A DNA stretch of 64,000 nt from Bombilactobacillus mellifer (GCF_000970795.1 NZ_KQ034028.1:658127-722126), one strand, 5' to 3'; positions 24,801 through 32,697 are shown, numbered from the stretch's first letter. Numbers and translations: made by a program. Notes: generated by a model not told the origin, from the letters alone.

Positions 24801-26542
24801 ATTACAATAAAAATCACGAGTCCGGAAAGCTGCCAAAACTGGATTATCCTGACGTCCCGGATAATCCAAATGATCCAAAAATGACAGAGGCACAAAAGCA
24901 GCAATGGAAAAAATTCAAAGATGCCCTTAAAAATGCTACATTCAGCCTTTCGACGGTTACTAATTTTCAGGAATCGAGAGCGACTAATATTAAAGTAGCT
25001 CCGTTCTATTTTAATATTGATGATAATCGTAGTGACAATCCAGATCATGTTTATTTATTGGGACAAACAATTTTGTTACCTATCTATTATGTTGATGGCA
25101 ACGAAAACGTTAAAGGTTTACACTTTCAAGGTTCCATAGTGGACAAAGATAATAAGCCGGTAATTATGGACAATAAAGAGTTAACAAATGTCAAGTTTCC
25201 CGAAATACCTTTTAACGATAAATTAAGGAATAAAGAGTTATTCAAGAAAGTGCCATTGGGTACAGGATTAACGCAACCCGATAAGTTAAAGGGTGCTTCT
25301 GAAGCAACTTTTACTGTCAAAATTCAAGGAAATGATGTGAACAAATCATCTGGTACTGCAATAAGTTATTGGCCAACTGATCGCAACAAGACGGTTGATT
25401 ATCAATATAAATTATTGCGTTTACCTTATTTCCAAGCGCAGTCCATAATAAAAGACAAAACCAAGAAGAAGTTAAAGTTTGACGGTGAACCGCAATATCC
25501 TAATTTTAAACCCACTGCTACAGACGCAGACACGTCCGAAACAGGCCATAAGGGTACAGGTTTTTATACTGTTGAAACAAGATTTGAAGCTTTGGCTGAT
25601 CAACCAGTTTCAAGTATAAAATTTGATCATCTAAATAGTGATTCAAACGTCACGAATGTTGTTGATAACGAACATCCTGTCACGGTCAATATGAAATCCT
25701 CGGCTTTCGATAAAACAATAACTTTAAATGTGAATAATAGTAGTAATTTAAGCGGTGATACTTTGACCCCTGCAGATTTTGGATTGGACAGTACTGACTT
25801 TCCAAAAGCTACAACCTTTACTTTCACCCACTATTTTAAATTTAATTCGACAGCTCCCTATACGACTTTCCAACTGGGAAGTGATCGGATGCTCAATGAA
25901 TCACTAAATTATCCCGATCAGATTTTAGGTAAGTCAGAGGCACTCAAGGGTTATATAGCTGGCGCTGATTCTGGAACAGGAGATACACAAGATACAAAAG
26001 CGTTAAAATTACAGGTTCCTACAGAAATAACGTTTGGGGATTATTTAGCTTTTTCAAAAGCGGCCCATAGGGATGGCTATCGTTACTCTAAAAATGGTCA
26101 AGTAGTTAAGGGTCAATCCTTAAAAATTACTAATGAGAATAGTAAATCGATTCAGGCTTCTCTAAATGCTCAGCTCGTTGGTTTGCCAATTTTCCATATT
26201 GAAGAAATTAACGACGAAACTACCAGAGTCATTAAAACGGTAAAAGAATACTTTGGCTATCAAATGGCCTTCCCAATTAAAGATGATAATGGCGATGATA
26301 ATTATGAGCCGATTAACATGGAACCCTCAATAGTTTATTCTGGCAATATTCCTGGGGGACAGCCTCTAGATCTGACTGACAAAGTAGCGAATAACTTTTA
26401 TTTTAGAACTCTAAAGAATGATCCTCTATATTTATCAGCTGCCGAGGCTACTCATTGGAAAAAATTTTTCGGCACAAAAGAAGGCGAAGGGAACGATAAG
26501 TTGTTTATTAACTGGACTTTGGTATCTAGTTTGAATAATTAA
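21887..26542 (+). CDS. Giant secreted adhesin with pectate-lyase-like domain
   Basis: A 1,551-residue exported protein. Signal peptide about 1-30 (KLYQILYLMVFVCLGLGSYS then TAEA). Residues ~110-620 are a beta-helix-like region of the pectate-lyase-like adhesive type: TVKIENDLDFGVV, FTIDGQGHYINF, then VTIDGKQEPSRVTLQDGAKV, ANATINV-type turns and LVLNGSAKLNI. A long Asp/Asn/Lys-rich beta-sandwich region follows. The C-terminus ends FINWTLVSSLNN, resembling the last strand of WxL domains. No LPXTG. GTG 21887 is favoured because GGAG is 9 bases upstream; ATG 21878 abuts that GGAG. Role in attachment is inferred. Confidence 0.8.
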   Translation: MKQTKKLYQILYLMVFVCLGLGSYSTAEADDLLGNSRPNIMDLASSMLPSRLNIDSYKAGIPVSPQRYLDEAKEQYTSKQVQNNLTKSYQAPTSTDMRTKDPIHKFNERDIVLSKDGTTAHVYTVRGYLQALYDTRRYVDSSGNDSSDSVDSVATSSSIKTVKIENDLDFGVVMGNGGGGPTNSNTMPDKYPENNKDTYDMDYHTVNFFHLHNRDYTADGYNPCHVMHGKFTIDGQGHYINFADYGTAIYSTDKLKDTDYQEDWQFKNAHLYEVDFYGVFSANKGHSHASNIENGHAGETGYDYTRVTYGPNIDFTGAQLTWSTVDSDCLQIDIEGKVTARSVPFYKYNGYIYKTHSSSGDQQIFQAYRVFFKSGSDFTGYSVNSNCIETSGAPVTIDGKQEPSRVTLQDGAKVELHPHGFSGEYMQDETKNAGIAMRASQSQLVLNGSAKLNIICDTEPVITSGINPGSTEETYLDTYNKSQFSSDQSSSDQLKIHHYPESSKNSTSDKDQKLRACGAWYMGSNSKIQFKPNVDGDSPQFNTEARAPLQDGHNLIYLQSGIADLNHGAFTVKGSDLGSYTGSLMKIAQNATINVAKGGDFQISGDGSNRITLLEAGNSFGVSINNPKNVSLDLRKNTQRVGQGNSDTFFNGKSTNSGNASNIVTTSSTSTNGNAPVIDARDISLQAEGDSTTSPFKAGKYPPQQPGADNTGNLVDLGMNPEKDSEGQVKEYPKGVVATNKAQYGDAPKKVQRVQLPFVQDLIYATNLLNGTNKIYLYSKNIERDADHFSKAMKEMGGKEFDYVKFSGLNTSQLTRYPLGITPGFGEINGQVTTVKNNDSSNDDIDPNPPKIRLVLTGVQDEATKKTFNIDLGTMFNKKAGFWGYYESGDPKKPVEVEVTPDLIKADGSLDTNNPGTEISDSDSRPRYLDDETEKKAGDKGDSNSVVTWHDKNNFTINLSQAFKKYNAYAEDYNKNHESGKLPKLDYPDVPDNPNDPKMTEAQKQQWKKFKDALKNATFSLSTVTNFQESRATNIKVAPFYFNIDDNRSDNPDHVYLLGQTILLPIYYVDGNENVKGLHFQGSIVDKDNKPVIMDNKELTNVKFPEIPFNDKLRNKELFKKVPLGTGLTQPDKLKGASEATFTVKIQGNDVNKSSGTAISYWPTDRNKTVDYQYKLLRLPYFQAQSIIKDKTKKKLKFDGEPQYPNFKPTATDADTSETGHKGTGFYTVETRFEALADQPVSSIKFDHLNSDSNVTNVVDNEHPVTVNMKSSAFDKTITLNVNNSSNLSGDTLTPADFGLDSTDFPKATTFTFTHYFKFNSTAPYTTFQLGSDRMLNESLNYPDQILGKSEALKGYIAGADSGTGDTQDTKALKLQVPTEITFGDYLAFSKAAHRDGYRYSKNGQVVKGQSLKITNENSKSIQASLNAQLVGLPIFHIEEINDETTRVIKTVKEYFGYQMAFPIKDDNGDDNYEPINMEPSIVYSGNIPGGQPLDLTDKVANNFYFRTLKNDPLYLSAAEATHWKKFFGTKEGEGNDKLFINWTLVSSLNN

Positions 26543-26548
26543 TAAAAT

Positions 26549-26583
26549 AAAAAAACTACTAGTTTAGCCGGTAGTTTTTTTAT
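26549..26583 (+). terminator. Intrinsic terminator after the giant adhesin
   Basis: AAAAACTAC and GTAGTTTTTTT with an 11-base loop. Confidence 0.85.
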
Positions 26584-26700
26584 TTTGGCAATTTGAAATT
26601 TCGTAAACCGTGTTAAGGCTTTGGAGAAGACAAGTCGTTTTACTTTTCTTTTGGACAATTATGGCTAAAATAAAATTAGTTTGTTAAGGAGGAAGTAATT

Positions 26701-26892
26701 ATGGGAGAGATGAAAGATAAAGTTCAAGGTAAAGTTAATGAAGGTGCGGGTAAAGTAACCAATAATGATACTCAAGAATTGAAGGGTAAAGCCCAACAAA
26801 TGGCGGGTAAAGTTAAAGAAAAATTTGGTGATATGAAAGATAATGTTGCGGATAAGGTCAATGATGTGATTGACAAGTCTGATAACAAATAA
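26701..26892 (+). CDS. CsbD family stress protein
   Basis: A 63-residue, highly charged, Lys/Asp/Gly-rich protein with the CsbD repeat (KDKVQGKVNEGAGKVT, then ELKGKAQQMAGKVKEKF). CsbD proteins accumulate under general stress in many Firmicutes; the molecular role is unknown. The ATG start has AAGGAGG 8 bases upstream, so it is expected to be strongly translated. An extended -10-like TGGCTAAAAT lies near 26663, similar to the surface-protein promoters. A hairpin directly after the stop separates it from the oxidoreductase downstream. Confidence 0.88.
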   Translation: MGEMKDKVQGKVNEGAGKVTNNDTQELKGKAQQMAGKVKEKFGDMKDNVADKVNDVIDKSDNK

Positions 26893-26894
26893 TT

Positions 26895-26920
26895 AAAATC
26901 CTCTCTAGGGAGGATTTTTT
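26895..26920 (+). terminator. Terminator hairpin that also holds the next gene's ribosome site
   Basis: AAAATCCTC and GAGGATTTT stem around TCTAGG, then a T run. GGGAGG (26908-26913) in its 3' arm is the only Shine-Dalgarno for the ATG at 26922. Confidence 0.75.
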
Positions 26921-26921
26921 A

Positions 26922-27611
26922 ATGGAAATTAATTCACCAAAAACGTTGATTGTAGTAGCACATCCGCATATTGCCGATTCAACTACCCAACAATTTTTAC
27001 AAGCCGCGGTTCACCAAACATCGGCTATTTGGCATCACATTGATGGTTTGAATTCATTAGATGTCCAGCAAGAACGGCAATTGTTGGCAGCAGCTGATCG
27101 AATTATTTTCCAGTTTCCGTTATATTGGTATGCTGCACCAGCCAGTTTGAAAAAATGGCAAGAGCAGGTACTGTCAACTAATTTTATTCAACAGCAATTG
27201 GCTCATAAGCAGTTAGGGTTGGTGGTAACAACAGGATTACCACAAAAGGCTTTTCAAACGGGAGGCAGTGCTTCTTTTACGTTAGATCAGCTTTTGGCAC
27301 CATTTTATGCTTTCGGCCAGCAAGCGCAGATGCAATGTTTACCCAAATTTGCAATTTATCAGTTTTCTTATTTAACAGAGAGACAACAGCAACAATTATT
27401 TATGGATTATCAACGGTATTTAACACAACCTTCTCCAGATAACTTATTAAATCGCAGCAACTGGTATTTAAATTATCTGCAACAACATCCCCAGTTACCG
27501 CAGCAAGCCTTACTGATTGATTATTTAACTCAACAAATTTTAGCCTTAGATAATCTCCAAACTACTTGGAATTTAATTAAAGAAGCGGAGGATGATCGGC
27601 TTGACATCTAA
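26922..27611 (+). CDS. NAD(P)H-dependent oxidoreductase, flavodoxin-like fold
   Basis: A 229-residue cytoplasmic flavoprotein of the KefF/MdaB/YwrO group, which reduces quinones or similar acceptors with NAD(P)H. The N-terminal strand and phosphate loop read KTLIVVAHPHIADSTTQQF, followed by IIFQFPLYWYAAPASLKKW, the family's conserved active-site segment, and LVVTTGLPQKAFQTGG. The last ~50 residues are an added helical tail. The ribosome site lies inside the terminator of the csbD gene, so expression may depend on readthrough and hairpin melting. The downstream small gene overlaps its end. Confidence 0.88.
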   Translation: MEINSPKTLIVVAHPHIADSTTQQFLQAAVHQTSAIWHHIDGLNSLDVQQERQLLAAADRIIFQFPLYWYAAPASLKKWQEQVLSTNFIQQQLAHKQLGLVVTTGLPQKAFQTGGSASFTLDQLLAPFYAFGQQAQMQCLPKFAIYQFSYLTERQQQQLFMDYQRYLTQPSPDNLLNRSNWYLNYLQQHPQLPQQALLIDYLTQQILALDNLQTTWNLIKEAEDDRLDI

Positions 27612-27780
27612 ACCCAATTGGTGGCAACAATTATGTAACGAGCAGCGGACACAGGCGACTAGTTATGAAGAACAAGCTTTTTGGCAAGGATTAAGTACAC
27701 TTTTTGACCAACAAATACAACGTCAAAAACAACTACAGGGTCAAATTGATGGTCAACTGTGGGATCATCAATCCTGGTAG
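27601..27780 (+). CDS. Hypothetical small protein coupled to the oxidoreductase
   Basis: 59 residues, Trp- and Gln-rich (KPNWWQQLCNEQR, FWQGLSTLFDQQIQRQKQLQ, DGQLWDHQSW). Not recognised; no membrane segment or motif. The TTG at 27601 is preferred because GCGGAGG lies 9 bases before it, whereas the ATG at 27592 directly abuts that site. It overlaps the oxidoreductase by 11 bases, so the two are probably translationally coupled. It ends shortly before the rplU promoter. Confidence 0.6.
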   Translation: MTSKPNWWQQLCNEQRTQATSYEEQAFWQGLSTLFDQQIQRQKQLQGQIDGQLWDHQSW

Positions 27781-27807
27781 TTGGGGGAGATCAATTGCAT
27801 CGCAATC

Positions 27808-27840
27808 ACGATATTCGGCGTTGACGGGATATCGTTTTTT
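27808..27840 (+). terminator. Terminator overlapping the rplU promoter
   Basis: CGATAT (27809-27814) and ATATCG (27829-27834) followed by six T; the loop contains the -35 box of the next promoter. Confidence 0.65.
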
Positions 27841-27849
27841 GTGTATGAT
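27821..27849 (+). promoter_or_regulatory. rplU operon promoter
   Basis: TTGACG (27821-27826), exact 17-base spacer, TATGAT (27844-27849). Confidence 0.85.
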
Positions 27850-27855
27850 AGTGTA

Positions 27856-27950
27856 GTTGTAATTGTGGTCGCCACAGCTGCAACCGCACATGGCTAGGTT
27901 AAAGTCTGTATCAGACACCTAGAATGGCGAGTTTAAGAATGGAGGTGTAC
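27856..27950 (+). ncRNA. Probable ribosomal protein L21 leader RNA
   Basis: The structured leader between the rplU promoter and the start codon includes GTGGTCGCCAC and a second hairpin around AGTCTGTATCAGACACCTAG, then GGAGGTG before ATG. The position matches the L21 leader family of Firmicutes, which is thought to mediate autoregulation. The assignment is by context and visible pairing, not by a covariance model. Confidence 0.6.
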
Positions 27951-27952
27951 AC

Positions 27953-28261
27953 ATGTACGCAATTATTAAAACGGGCGGCAAACAATATAAGGTCGAAGAA
28001 AATCAACCTATTTATGTTGAAAAATTAGCCGCTGCTGAAGGCGAAGAAGTGGTTTTTGATCAAGTTTTGTTGGTTGGTAGTCGTGCAATTACTGTCGGTC
28101 AGCCAACAATTGCTAATGCAAAAGTTACGGGAACTGTTGCCAAGCAAGGCAAAGAAAAGAAAGTTGTTACTTTCAAATATAAGCCGAAAAAGCATTCCCA
28201 TACTAAAAAAGGCCATCGGCAACCTTATACTAAAGTCGTAATTTCAAAGATTGAAGTTTAA
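27953..28261 (+). CDS. rplU: 50S ribosomal protein L21
   Basis: A 102-residue large-subunit protein (bL21) that binds 23S rRNA. Diagnostic stretches are [18 protein letters not shown] at the start and [21 protein letters not shown] at the end, the full length of the family. The start is ATG after GGAGGTG. First gene of rplU-prp-rpmA, the conserved Firmicutes order. Confidence 0.97.
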   Translation: MYAIIKTGGKQYKVEENQPIYVEKLAAAEGEEVVFDQVLLVGSRAITVGQPTIANAKVTGTVAKQGKEKKVVTFKYKPKKHSHTKKGHRQPYTKVVISKIEV

Positions 28262-28268
28262 TTAACTG

Positions 28269-28622
28269 ATGATTCTAGCTCAGTTTTGGCGCAATAAGTC
28301 CCAGCAGGTTGTGGCTTTGGAGATAACTGGACACGCGGATGCGGGACCTTATGGTCAAGATATTGTTTGTGCGGCAGTGTCGGCAGTAACAATTGGAACA
28401 ATTAATTCGTTACAGCAAATTGCTCATGCAAACCCCCAAGTTCAAGAAGATAGTGAAGCTGGTGGTTATTTAAAGTGTCGGGTGGATTATCAATCTTTGA
28501 CTAAGGTGCAAGATTTGATTGCTGCACAAACTTTGATGTTGCATTGTTGCCAAACTATACAAGCTATTGCTACTAATTATGCTGACTTTATTCAAGTTAA
28601 GATAGAAGACTTTTCCAGTTAG
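28269..28622 (+). CDS. prp: Ribosomal-processing cysteine protease Prp
   Basis: A 117-residue protease that removes the N-terminal extension of L27, an essential step in Firmicutes carrying the extension. The catalytic pair is visible: His22 in EITGHADAG and Cys34 in GQDIVCAAVSAV, at the positions known from Staphylococcus aureus Prp. It lies between rplU and rpmA, 7 bases after rplU, as usual. The substrate motif is present in the next gene (MLEMNLQFF). Cytoplasmic. Confidence 0.95.
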   Translation: MILAQFWRNKSQQVVALEITGHADAGPYGQDIVCAAVSAVTIGTINSLQQIAHANPQVQEDSEAGGYLKCRVDYQSLTKVQDLIAAQTLMLHCCQTIQAIATNYADFIQVKIEDFSS

Positions 28623-28634
28623 GAGGTTAGTACT

Positions 28635-28916
28635 ATGTTAGAAATGAATTTACAATTTTTCGCTCACCACAAGGGGGGCGGTTCCACTACCAATGGCCGG
28701 AACTCTGCGGGTCGGCGTTTAGGTGCTAAACGAGCTGATGGGCAACCTATTACAGCGGGTGCAATTATCTATCGGCAACGGGGCACTAAAATTCATCCTG
28801 GTTCCAATGTAGGTCGCGGAAGTGATGATACGTTGTTTGCTTTGAAGACCGGAGTGGTCAAGTTCGAACGATTGGGTCGTGATCGCAAGCAAGTATCTGT
28901 GGTGACCGAAAAGTAA
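28635..28916 (+). CDS. rpmA: 50S ribosomal protein L27 with cleavable N-terminal extension
   Basis: A 93-residue bL27, whose N-terminus reaches the peptidyl-transferase centre. The first nine residues MLEMNLQFF are the Prp-cleaved extension; the mature protein would begin [15 protein letters not shown]. The body shows [12 protein letters not shown] and [16 protein letters not shown]. Start ATG after AGGAGG. Last gene of the operon; a terminator follows immediately. Confidence 0.97.
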   Translation: MLEMNLQFFAHHKGGGSTTNGRNSAGRRLGAKRADGQPITAGAIIYRQRGTKIHPGSNVGRGSDDTLFALKTGVVKFERLGRDRKQVSVVTEK

Positions 28917-28943
28917 AGCCGAAGCCGCAAAAGCGGCTTTTTT
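28917..28943 (+). terminator. Terminator of rplU-prp-rpmA
   Basis: AAGCCGC, AAAA, GCGGCTT, then T run. Confidence 0.93.
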
Positions 28944-28961
28944 ATTTTCCAAAACTTGCTT

Positions 28962-28990
28962 TTGAATACGATCAATTGATATAGTATAGA
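28962..28990 (+). promoter_or_regulatory. efp operon promoter
   Basis: TTGAAT (28962-28967), 17-base spacer, TATAGA (28985-28990). Confidence 0.7.
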
Positions 28991-29014
28991 CAATAGAATT
29001 AGGGAGCTAAGTTT

Positions 29015-29578
29015 ATGATTTCAGTGAATGATTTTAAAAATGGTTTAACAATTGAAGTTAATCATGACCTATGGCGGATTGTGGAATTTCAGCATGTTAA
29101 GCCGGGTAAGGGTGGCGCTTTTGTCCGCTCTAAATTAAAAAATTTGCGCACCGGGGCCGTGCAGGAAAAAACTTTTCGCGCCACCGAGAAGGTTGAACAA
29201 GCACAAATTGATAATAAAAAAATGCAGTATTTATATGCAGATGGAAATAGCTATGTCTTCATGGATACGACTACGTATGAACAACTGGCTCTGCCACAAA
29301 AAGTCATGGGTGATGCTTTAAATTATTTGACCGAAAATATGGAAGTTAATGTCATTATGCATGATGGAGAGACCTTAGGAATTGAATTACCTAATGTGGT
29401 CGACTTAAAAGTGACAGCTACAGAGCCGGGTATCAAAGGAGATACTTCTTCAGGTGGTTCTAAGCCGGCTACGATGGAAACTGGATTAGTTGTCCAAGTA
29501 CCGTTTTTTGTGAATGTCGGTGACTTGTTAACTATTAATACTACTGATGGTACCTATAGCTCACGGGCAAATAAATAG
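29015..29578 (+). CDS. efp: Elongation factor P
   Basis: A 187-residue translation factor that rescues ribosomes stalled at polyproline stretches. The tip loop reads [14 protein letters not shown] with a lysine at position 32, the residue modified with aminopentanol in Bacillus, consistent with the PGKGGAFVR (Lys-type) Firmicutes class. Three beta-barrel domains fit the normal length. ATG after AGGGAGC. First gene of efp-asp23-nusB, as in B. subtilis but without the accBC genes found there between efp and yqhY. Confidence 0.97.
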   Translation: MISVNDFKNGLTIEVNHDLWRIVEFQHVKPGKGGAFVRSKLKNLRTGAVQEKTFRATEKVEQAQIDNKKMQYLYADGNSYVFMDTTTYEQLALPQKVMGDALNYLTENMEVNVIMHDGETLGIELPNVVDLKVTATEPGIKGDTSSGGSKPATMETGLVVQVPFFVNVGDLLTINTTDGTYSSRANK

Positions 29579-29594
29579 TTAAGGGGACACAACG

Positions 29595-30014
29595 ATGGCA
29601 GATAATAATTACATTGTAATTGACCATGATAATGACCATAATTTGGGTGAGATTAAGATTACACAGAATGTCATTGAGATTTTATTAGGAATTGCAGCTT
29701 CTCAAGTAGAAGGTGTTTATGCCATGCAAGGTAATCTGTCCAGCAACTTGCATTCTTTGATTGGTCGGTCGAGTCGCGGCAAGGGTGTAAATGTTTCGTA
29801 TGATCCGCAGACAAATGAATTAGCTGCCGATTTGTACGTTTATTTAAAGTATGGTTATCCTGTGCCTCAGGTGGCCATGCAATTACAAAAGACTTTAAAC
29901 CAACAAGTAAAGCTGATGACCGATATGACAATGAATGCCATTAATATTCATGTTGTGGGAGTTTTGGCTCCTAAATCCCACGGTGAGCCTAAAGTAGCGT
30001 CTGAAAATAATTAG
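29595..30014 (+). CDS. Asp23/Gls24 family envelope stress protein (YqhY-like)
   Basis: A 139-residue protein with the Asp23 fold: GEIKITQNVIEILLGIAASQ, VEGVYAMQG, and LYVYLKYGYPVPQVAMQLQK. It is cytoplasmic with no membrane helix. In B. subtilis the homologue YqhY sits beside accBC and is linked to acetyl-CoA carboxylase control; here accBC are missing from the locus, but the efp-yqhY-nusB order persists. A second Asp23-like gene occurs at 47459. Confidence 0.9.
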   Translation: MADNNYIVIDHDNDHNLGEIKITQNVIEILLGIAASQVEGVYAMQGNLSSNLHSLIGRSSRGKGVNVSYDPQTNELAADLYVYLKYGYPVPQVAMQLQKTLNQQVKLMTDMTMNAINIHVVGVLAPKSHGEPKVASENN

Positions 30015-30022
30015 AAAGTGGA

Positions 30023-30442
30023 ATGAACGTGACTGTAACTCGACATAATGTACGTGAAATGGCTCTCCAAGCTTTGTTTATTGCAAGTAGTCATCCTGAT
30101 TTGGCAATTACTGCCGCTCTCCAACAAGTGTTGCACTATTGGCAAGTTGAACAGTGTCCGGAGTATTTGACTTTTTTAGTTACTGGTGTCTGGGACGAGC
30201 GGACACAATTGGATCAGCAATTATCACAATATTTAAAAACTGGCTGGCAAATTCAGCGCTTAAGTCGCATCGATTTGAATATTCTTCGTTTAGGGCTGTT
30301 CGAAATTAAAAATAGTCCAGCTATTCCGGCAAAGGTAGCAATTAATGAAGCTTTAGAATTAGTCAATCAATATAGTACTGCGGATGCTAAAAAATTTATC
30401 AACGGTGTGTTGTCCAATTTTATACCAGATTCCGCAGAATAA
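30023..30442 (+). CDS. nusB: Transcription antitermination factor NusB
   Basis: A 139-residue all-helical RNA-binding protein that, with NusE (S10), binds boxA of rRNA operons and prevents premature termination. Typical features are the N-terminal RHNVREMALQALFIAS and C-terminal IPAKVAINEALELVNQYS, then AKKFINGVLSNF. ATG 30023 is used; a GTG two codons later is possible. It starts 8 bases after the Asp23 gene and is followed by a terminator. Confidence 0.95.
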   Translation: MNVTVTRHNVREMALQALFIASSHPDLAITAALQQVLHYWQVEQCPEYLTFLVTGVWDERTQLDQQLSQYLKTGWQIQRLSRIDLNILRLGLFEIKNSPAIPAKVAINEALELVNQYSTADAKKFINGVLSNFIPDSAE

Positions 30443-30461
30443 TAAATGGTAAATAACTGAT

Positions 30462-30494
30462 AAGTGCTGGAGCAGATTGTGACAGCACTTTTTT
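30462..30494 (+). terminator. Terminator after nusB
   Basis: AAGTGCTG (30462-30469) and CAGCACTT (30483-30490) followed by T. Confidence 0.85.
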
Positions 30495-30509
30495 AAAAGG
30501 AGGAAATAA

Positions 30510-31373
30510 ATGAGCGCCATAATTATGAGTGGAACTCAAGTAGCGCAACAAGCGGATGCAGAGTTCCAGCAACGCATACAACATTTGAAACAGCGACAAA
30601 TAACGCCCGGGTTGGCGGTCGTATTAATTGGTGATGATCCGGCGAGTGCTATTTATGTACGCAATAAGCAGCGCCGAGCTCAGAAATTAGGAATTAACTA
30701 TCAATTACATCATCTAGCTGCCAGTGTAACCCAAGCGGAGCTTTTAACCTTGATTCAACAGTTGAATCAAGATCCCGACGTAGATGGGGTGATGGTCCAA
30801 ATGCCGGTGCCGCCTCAAATTGATGCGACAACAGTGATGAATACAATTGATCCGGATAAAGATGTTGATGGCTTCAGTGTGGTTAATGTAGGACGCCTTT
30901 GGAGTGGCGAGTCGGGTAATTTCCCCGGGACGCCTCGTGGGATTATGCGGTTGTTAGCAGCGTATCAGATACATCTTGCCGGTCAGCAAGCCGTAGTGAT
31001 TGGCCGCAGTAATATTGTGGGTAAGCCGATGGCTTCTTTATTATTAAGAGCTAACGCTACAGTAACTGTAGCTCATTCTAAAACCCGGAATTTAGCTGCT
31101 ATTGCCCGGCAGGCGGATATTTTGATCGTGGCAATTGGTCAGCCGGAAATGATTACTGCCCAATATGTTAAGCCAGGAGCTACTGTAATTGATGTCGGTA
31201 TGAATCACAATGCCCAAGGTAAACTGGTTGGTGATGTACAATTTGCTGATGTCCAAGAAATAGCAGGTTTTATCACGCCAGTGCCAGGAGGGGTGGGTCC
31301 AATGACGATTACAGGTTTATTAGATCAAGTAATCACATTAGCAGAACAGCGGGCGCAGCGTGATGACCACTGA
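30510..31373 (+). CDS. folD: Bifunctional methylenetetrahydrofolate dehydrogenase/cyclohydrolase
   Basis: A 287-residue FolD, which interconverts methylene-, methenyl- and 10-formyl-THF with NADP+, supplying formyl groups for purines and initiator tRNA. Motifs: YVRNKQRRAQKLGI with the catalytic lysine, VDGVMVQMPVPPQ, DPDKDVDGF, and the dinucleotide motif VVIGRSNIVGKPM; the C-terminus has PVPGGVGPMTI. AAGGAGG precedes ATG. It overlaps xseA by at least 11 bases. Its 10-formyl-THF feeds fmt at 39837. Confidence 0.96.
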   Translation: MSAIIMSGTQVAQQADAEFQQRIQHLKQRQITPGLAVVLIGDDPASAIYVRNKQRRAQKLGINYQLHHLAASVTQAELLTLIQQLNQDPDVDGVMVQMPVPPQIDATTVMNTIDPDKDVDGFSVVNVGRLWSGESGNFPGTPRGIMRLLAAYQIHLAGQQAVVIGRSNIVGKPMASLLLRANATVTVAHSKTRNLAAIARQADILIVAIGQPEMITAQYVKPGATVIDVGMNHNAQGKLVGDVQFADVQEIAGFITPVPGGVGPMTITGLLDQVITLAEQRAQRDDH

Positions 31374-32697
31374 GTACTTAACGGTCAGTGCCTTAACTCA
31401 ATATTTAAAACGCAAATTTGACGCTGATCCTTATCTGAAGCGGGTTTACTTAACTGGGGAAATCTCCAACTTTCGCTTGCGACCTAAACACCAATATTTT
31501 TCTTTAAAAGATAAACATGCCAAAATTTCAGCCATAATGTTTCATAGTGCTTTTGCTAAATTGAAATTTCAGCCGGAAGAGGGCATGAAGGTATTGGTCA
31601 GTGGCTATGTTTCTCTTTATGAGGCTTCAGGTCAATATCAGATTTATGTAGAATCAATGCAGCCTGATGGTGTGGGCGCCTTATATCAAGCCTTCGAGCA
31701 ATTAAAAGCTAAATTACAAAAAGAAGGTGTTTTTGCTTTACCGAAGCAGCCGATTAGTAAATTTCCCCGCCGCATTGCGATTATTACTAGTCCTTCCGGA
31801 GCAGTTATTCGGGATATTATTACGACAGTGCAGCGACGTTTTCCGATTGTGCAATTGGTATTGTTTTCGGCCCAAGTCCAAGGTCAAGCGGCAGCTGCTA
31901 GTTTGGTTGCCCGTTTGCAACAAGTAAATGAATTAGGCAATTTTGATACTATTATTATGGGGCGCGGTGGCGGTTCTATTGAAGATTTATGGCCTTTTAA
32001 TGAAGAGTCTGTGGCGCGCGCAATCATTGCATCTAAAATTCCGGTGATTTCATCTGTGGGTCATGAAACCGATACAACAATTGCGGACTTAGTGGCGGAT
32101 TTGCGTGCAGCGACGCCAACTGCAGCGGCCGAGTTGGCCACGCCGGTTTTAGCAGATTTACTTTTAGAGATTCAACAATTAAATGTCCAATTACTGCAGG
32201 CTTTGCGTAACCTCCTAGCTCACAAGCGCCAACAGCTGACTTTTTTGCAAAACAATTATTTATTTACCCATCCCCAAAATCTTTATCGCGAATATCTCCA
32301 ACAAGTGGATCAATTGACTACGGCTTTGTTTGAGACTATGCAACAGCAATTACAAGCTCAGCGTCAAACCTGGCGAATCACTCATCAAGCATTGATGTTT
32401 CAACAGCCGCCTTTACAACATATGCAACAGCAAGTATTACAATCGCAACATGAATTATTGTACAGTTATCAGACTTATTTACAGCAGCATCGTGCACAAT
32501 TTAAACATGTGATCGCAACGTTAGATAGTTTAAGTCCACTGAAAACCCTCCAGCGTGGTTATGCCATTGTGCAGAAAAAGCAACAAGTGATTACCAGGAT
32601 TCAACAGTTGCAAGTGGGTGAGCAGGTGCAGGTTCAATTACAAGATGGTCAGTGGCAAGCACAAGTATTACGGATTGAGGCGAAGAATAATGACTAA
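31360..32697 (+). CDS. xseA: Exodeoxyribonuclease VII large subunit
   Basis: A 445-residue catalytic subunit of the single-strand-specific exonuclease VII. It has an OB-fold N-terminus (YLTGEISNFRLRPKHQYFSLK), the catalytic region with RIAIITSPSGAVIRDI, GRGGGSIEDLWPFNEE and PVISSVGHETD, and a Gln-rich coiled coil (about 265-400) that binds XseB. The start may be GTG 31360 or ATG 31363, both inside the folD end. It overlaps xseB by 8 bases. Confidence 0.96.
   Translation: MMTTEYLTVSALTQYLKRKFDADPYLKRVYLTGEISNFRLRPKHQYFSLKDKHAKISAIMFHSAFAKLKFQPEEGMKVLVSGYVSLYEASGQYQIYVESMQPDGVGALYQAFEQLKAKLQKEGVFALPKQPISKFPRRIAIITSPSGAVIRDIITTVQRRFPIVQLVLFSAQVQGQAAAASLVARLQQVNELGNFDTIIMGRGGGSIEDLWPFNEESVARAIIASKIPVISSVGHETDTTIADLVADLRAATPTAAAELATPVLADLLLEIQQLNVQLLQALRNLLAHKRQQLTFLQNNYLFTHPQNLYREYLQQVDQLTTALFETMQQQLQAQRQTWRITHQALMFQQPPLQHMQQQVLQSQHELLYSYQTYLQQHRAQFKHVIATLDSLSPLKTLQRGYAIVQKKQQVITRIQQLQVGEQVQVQLQDGQWQAQVLRIEAKNND

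Noticed and set aside
27592-27600. ATG start for the small gene after the oxidoreductase
   Set aside because: The ATG directly abuts GGAGG, leaving no spacing; the TTG at 27601 fits better.
1-28000. Prophage, integrative element or insertion sequence in the accessory region
   Set aside because: No integrase, transposase, terminal repeats, tRNA attachment site or phage structural genes could be found.
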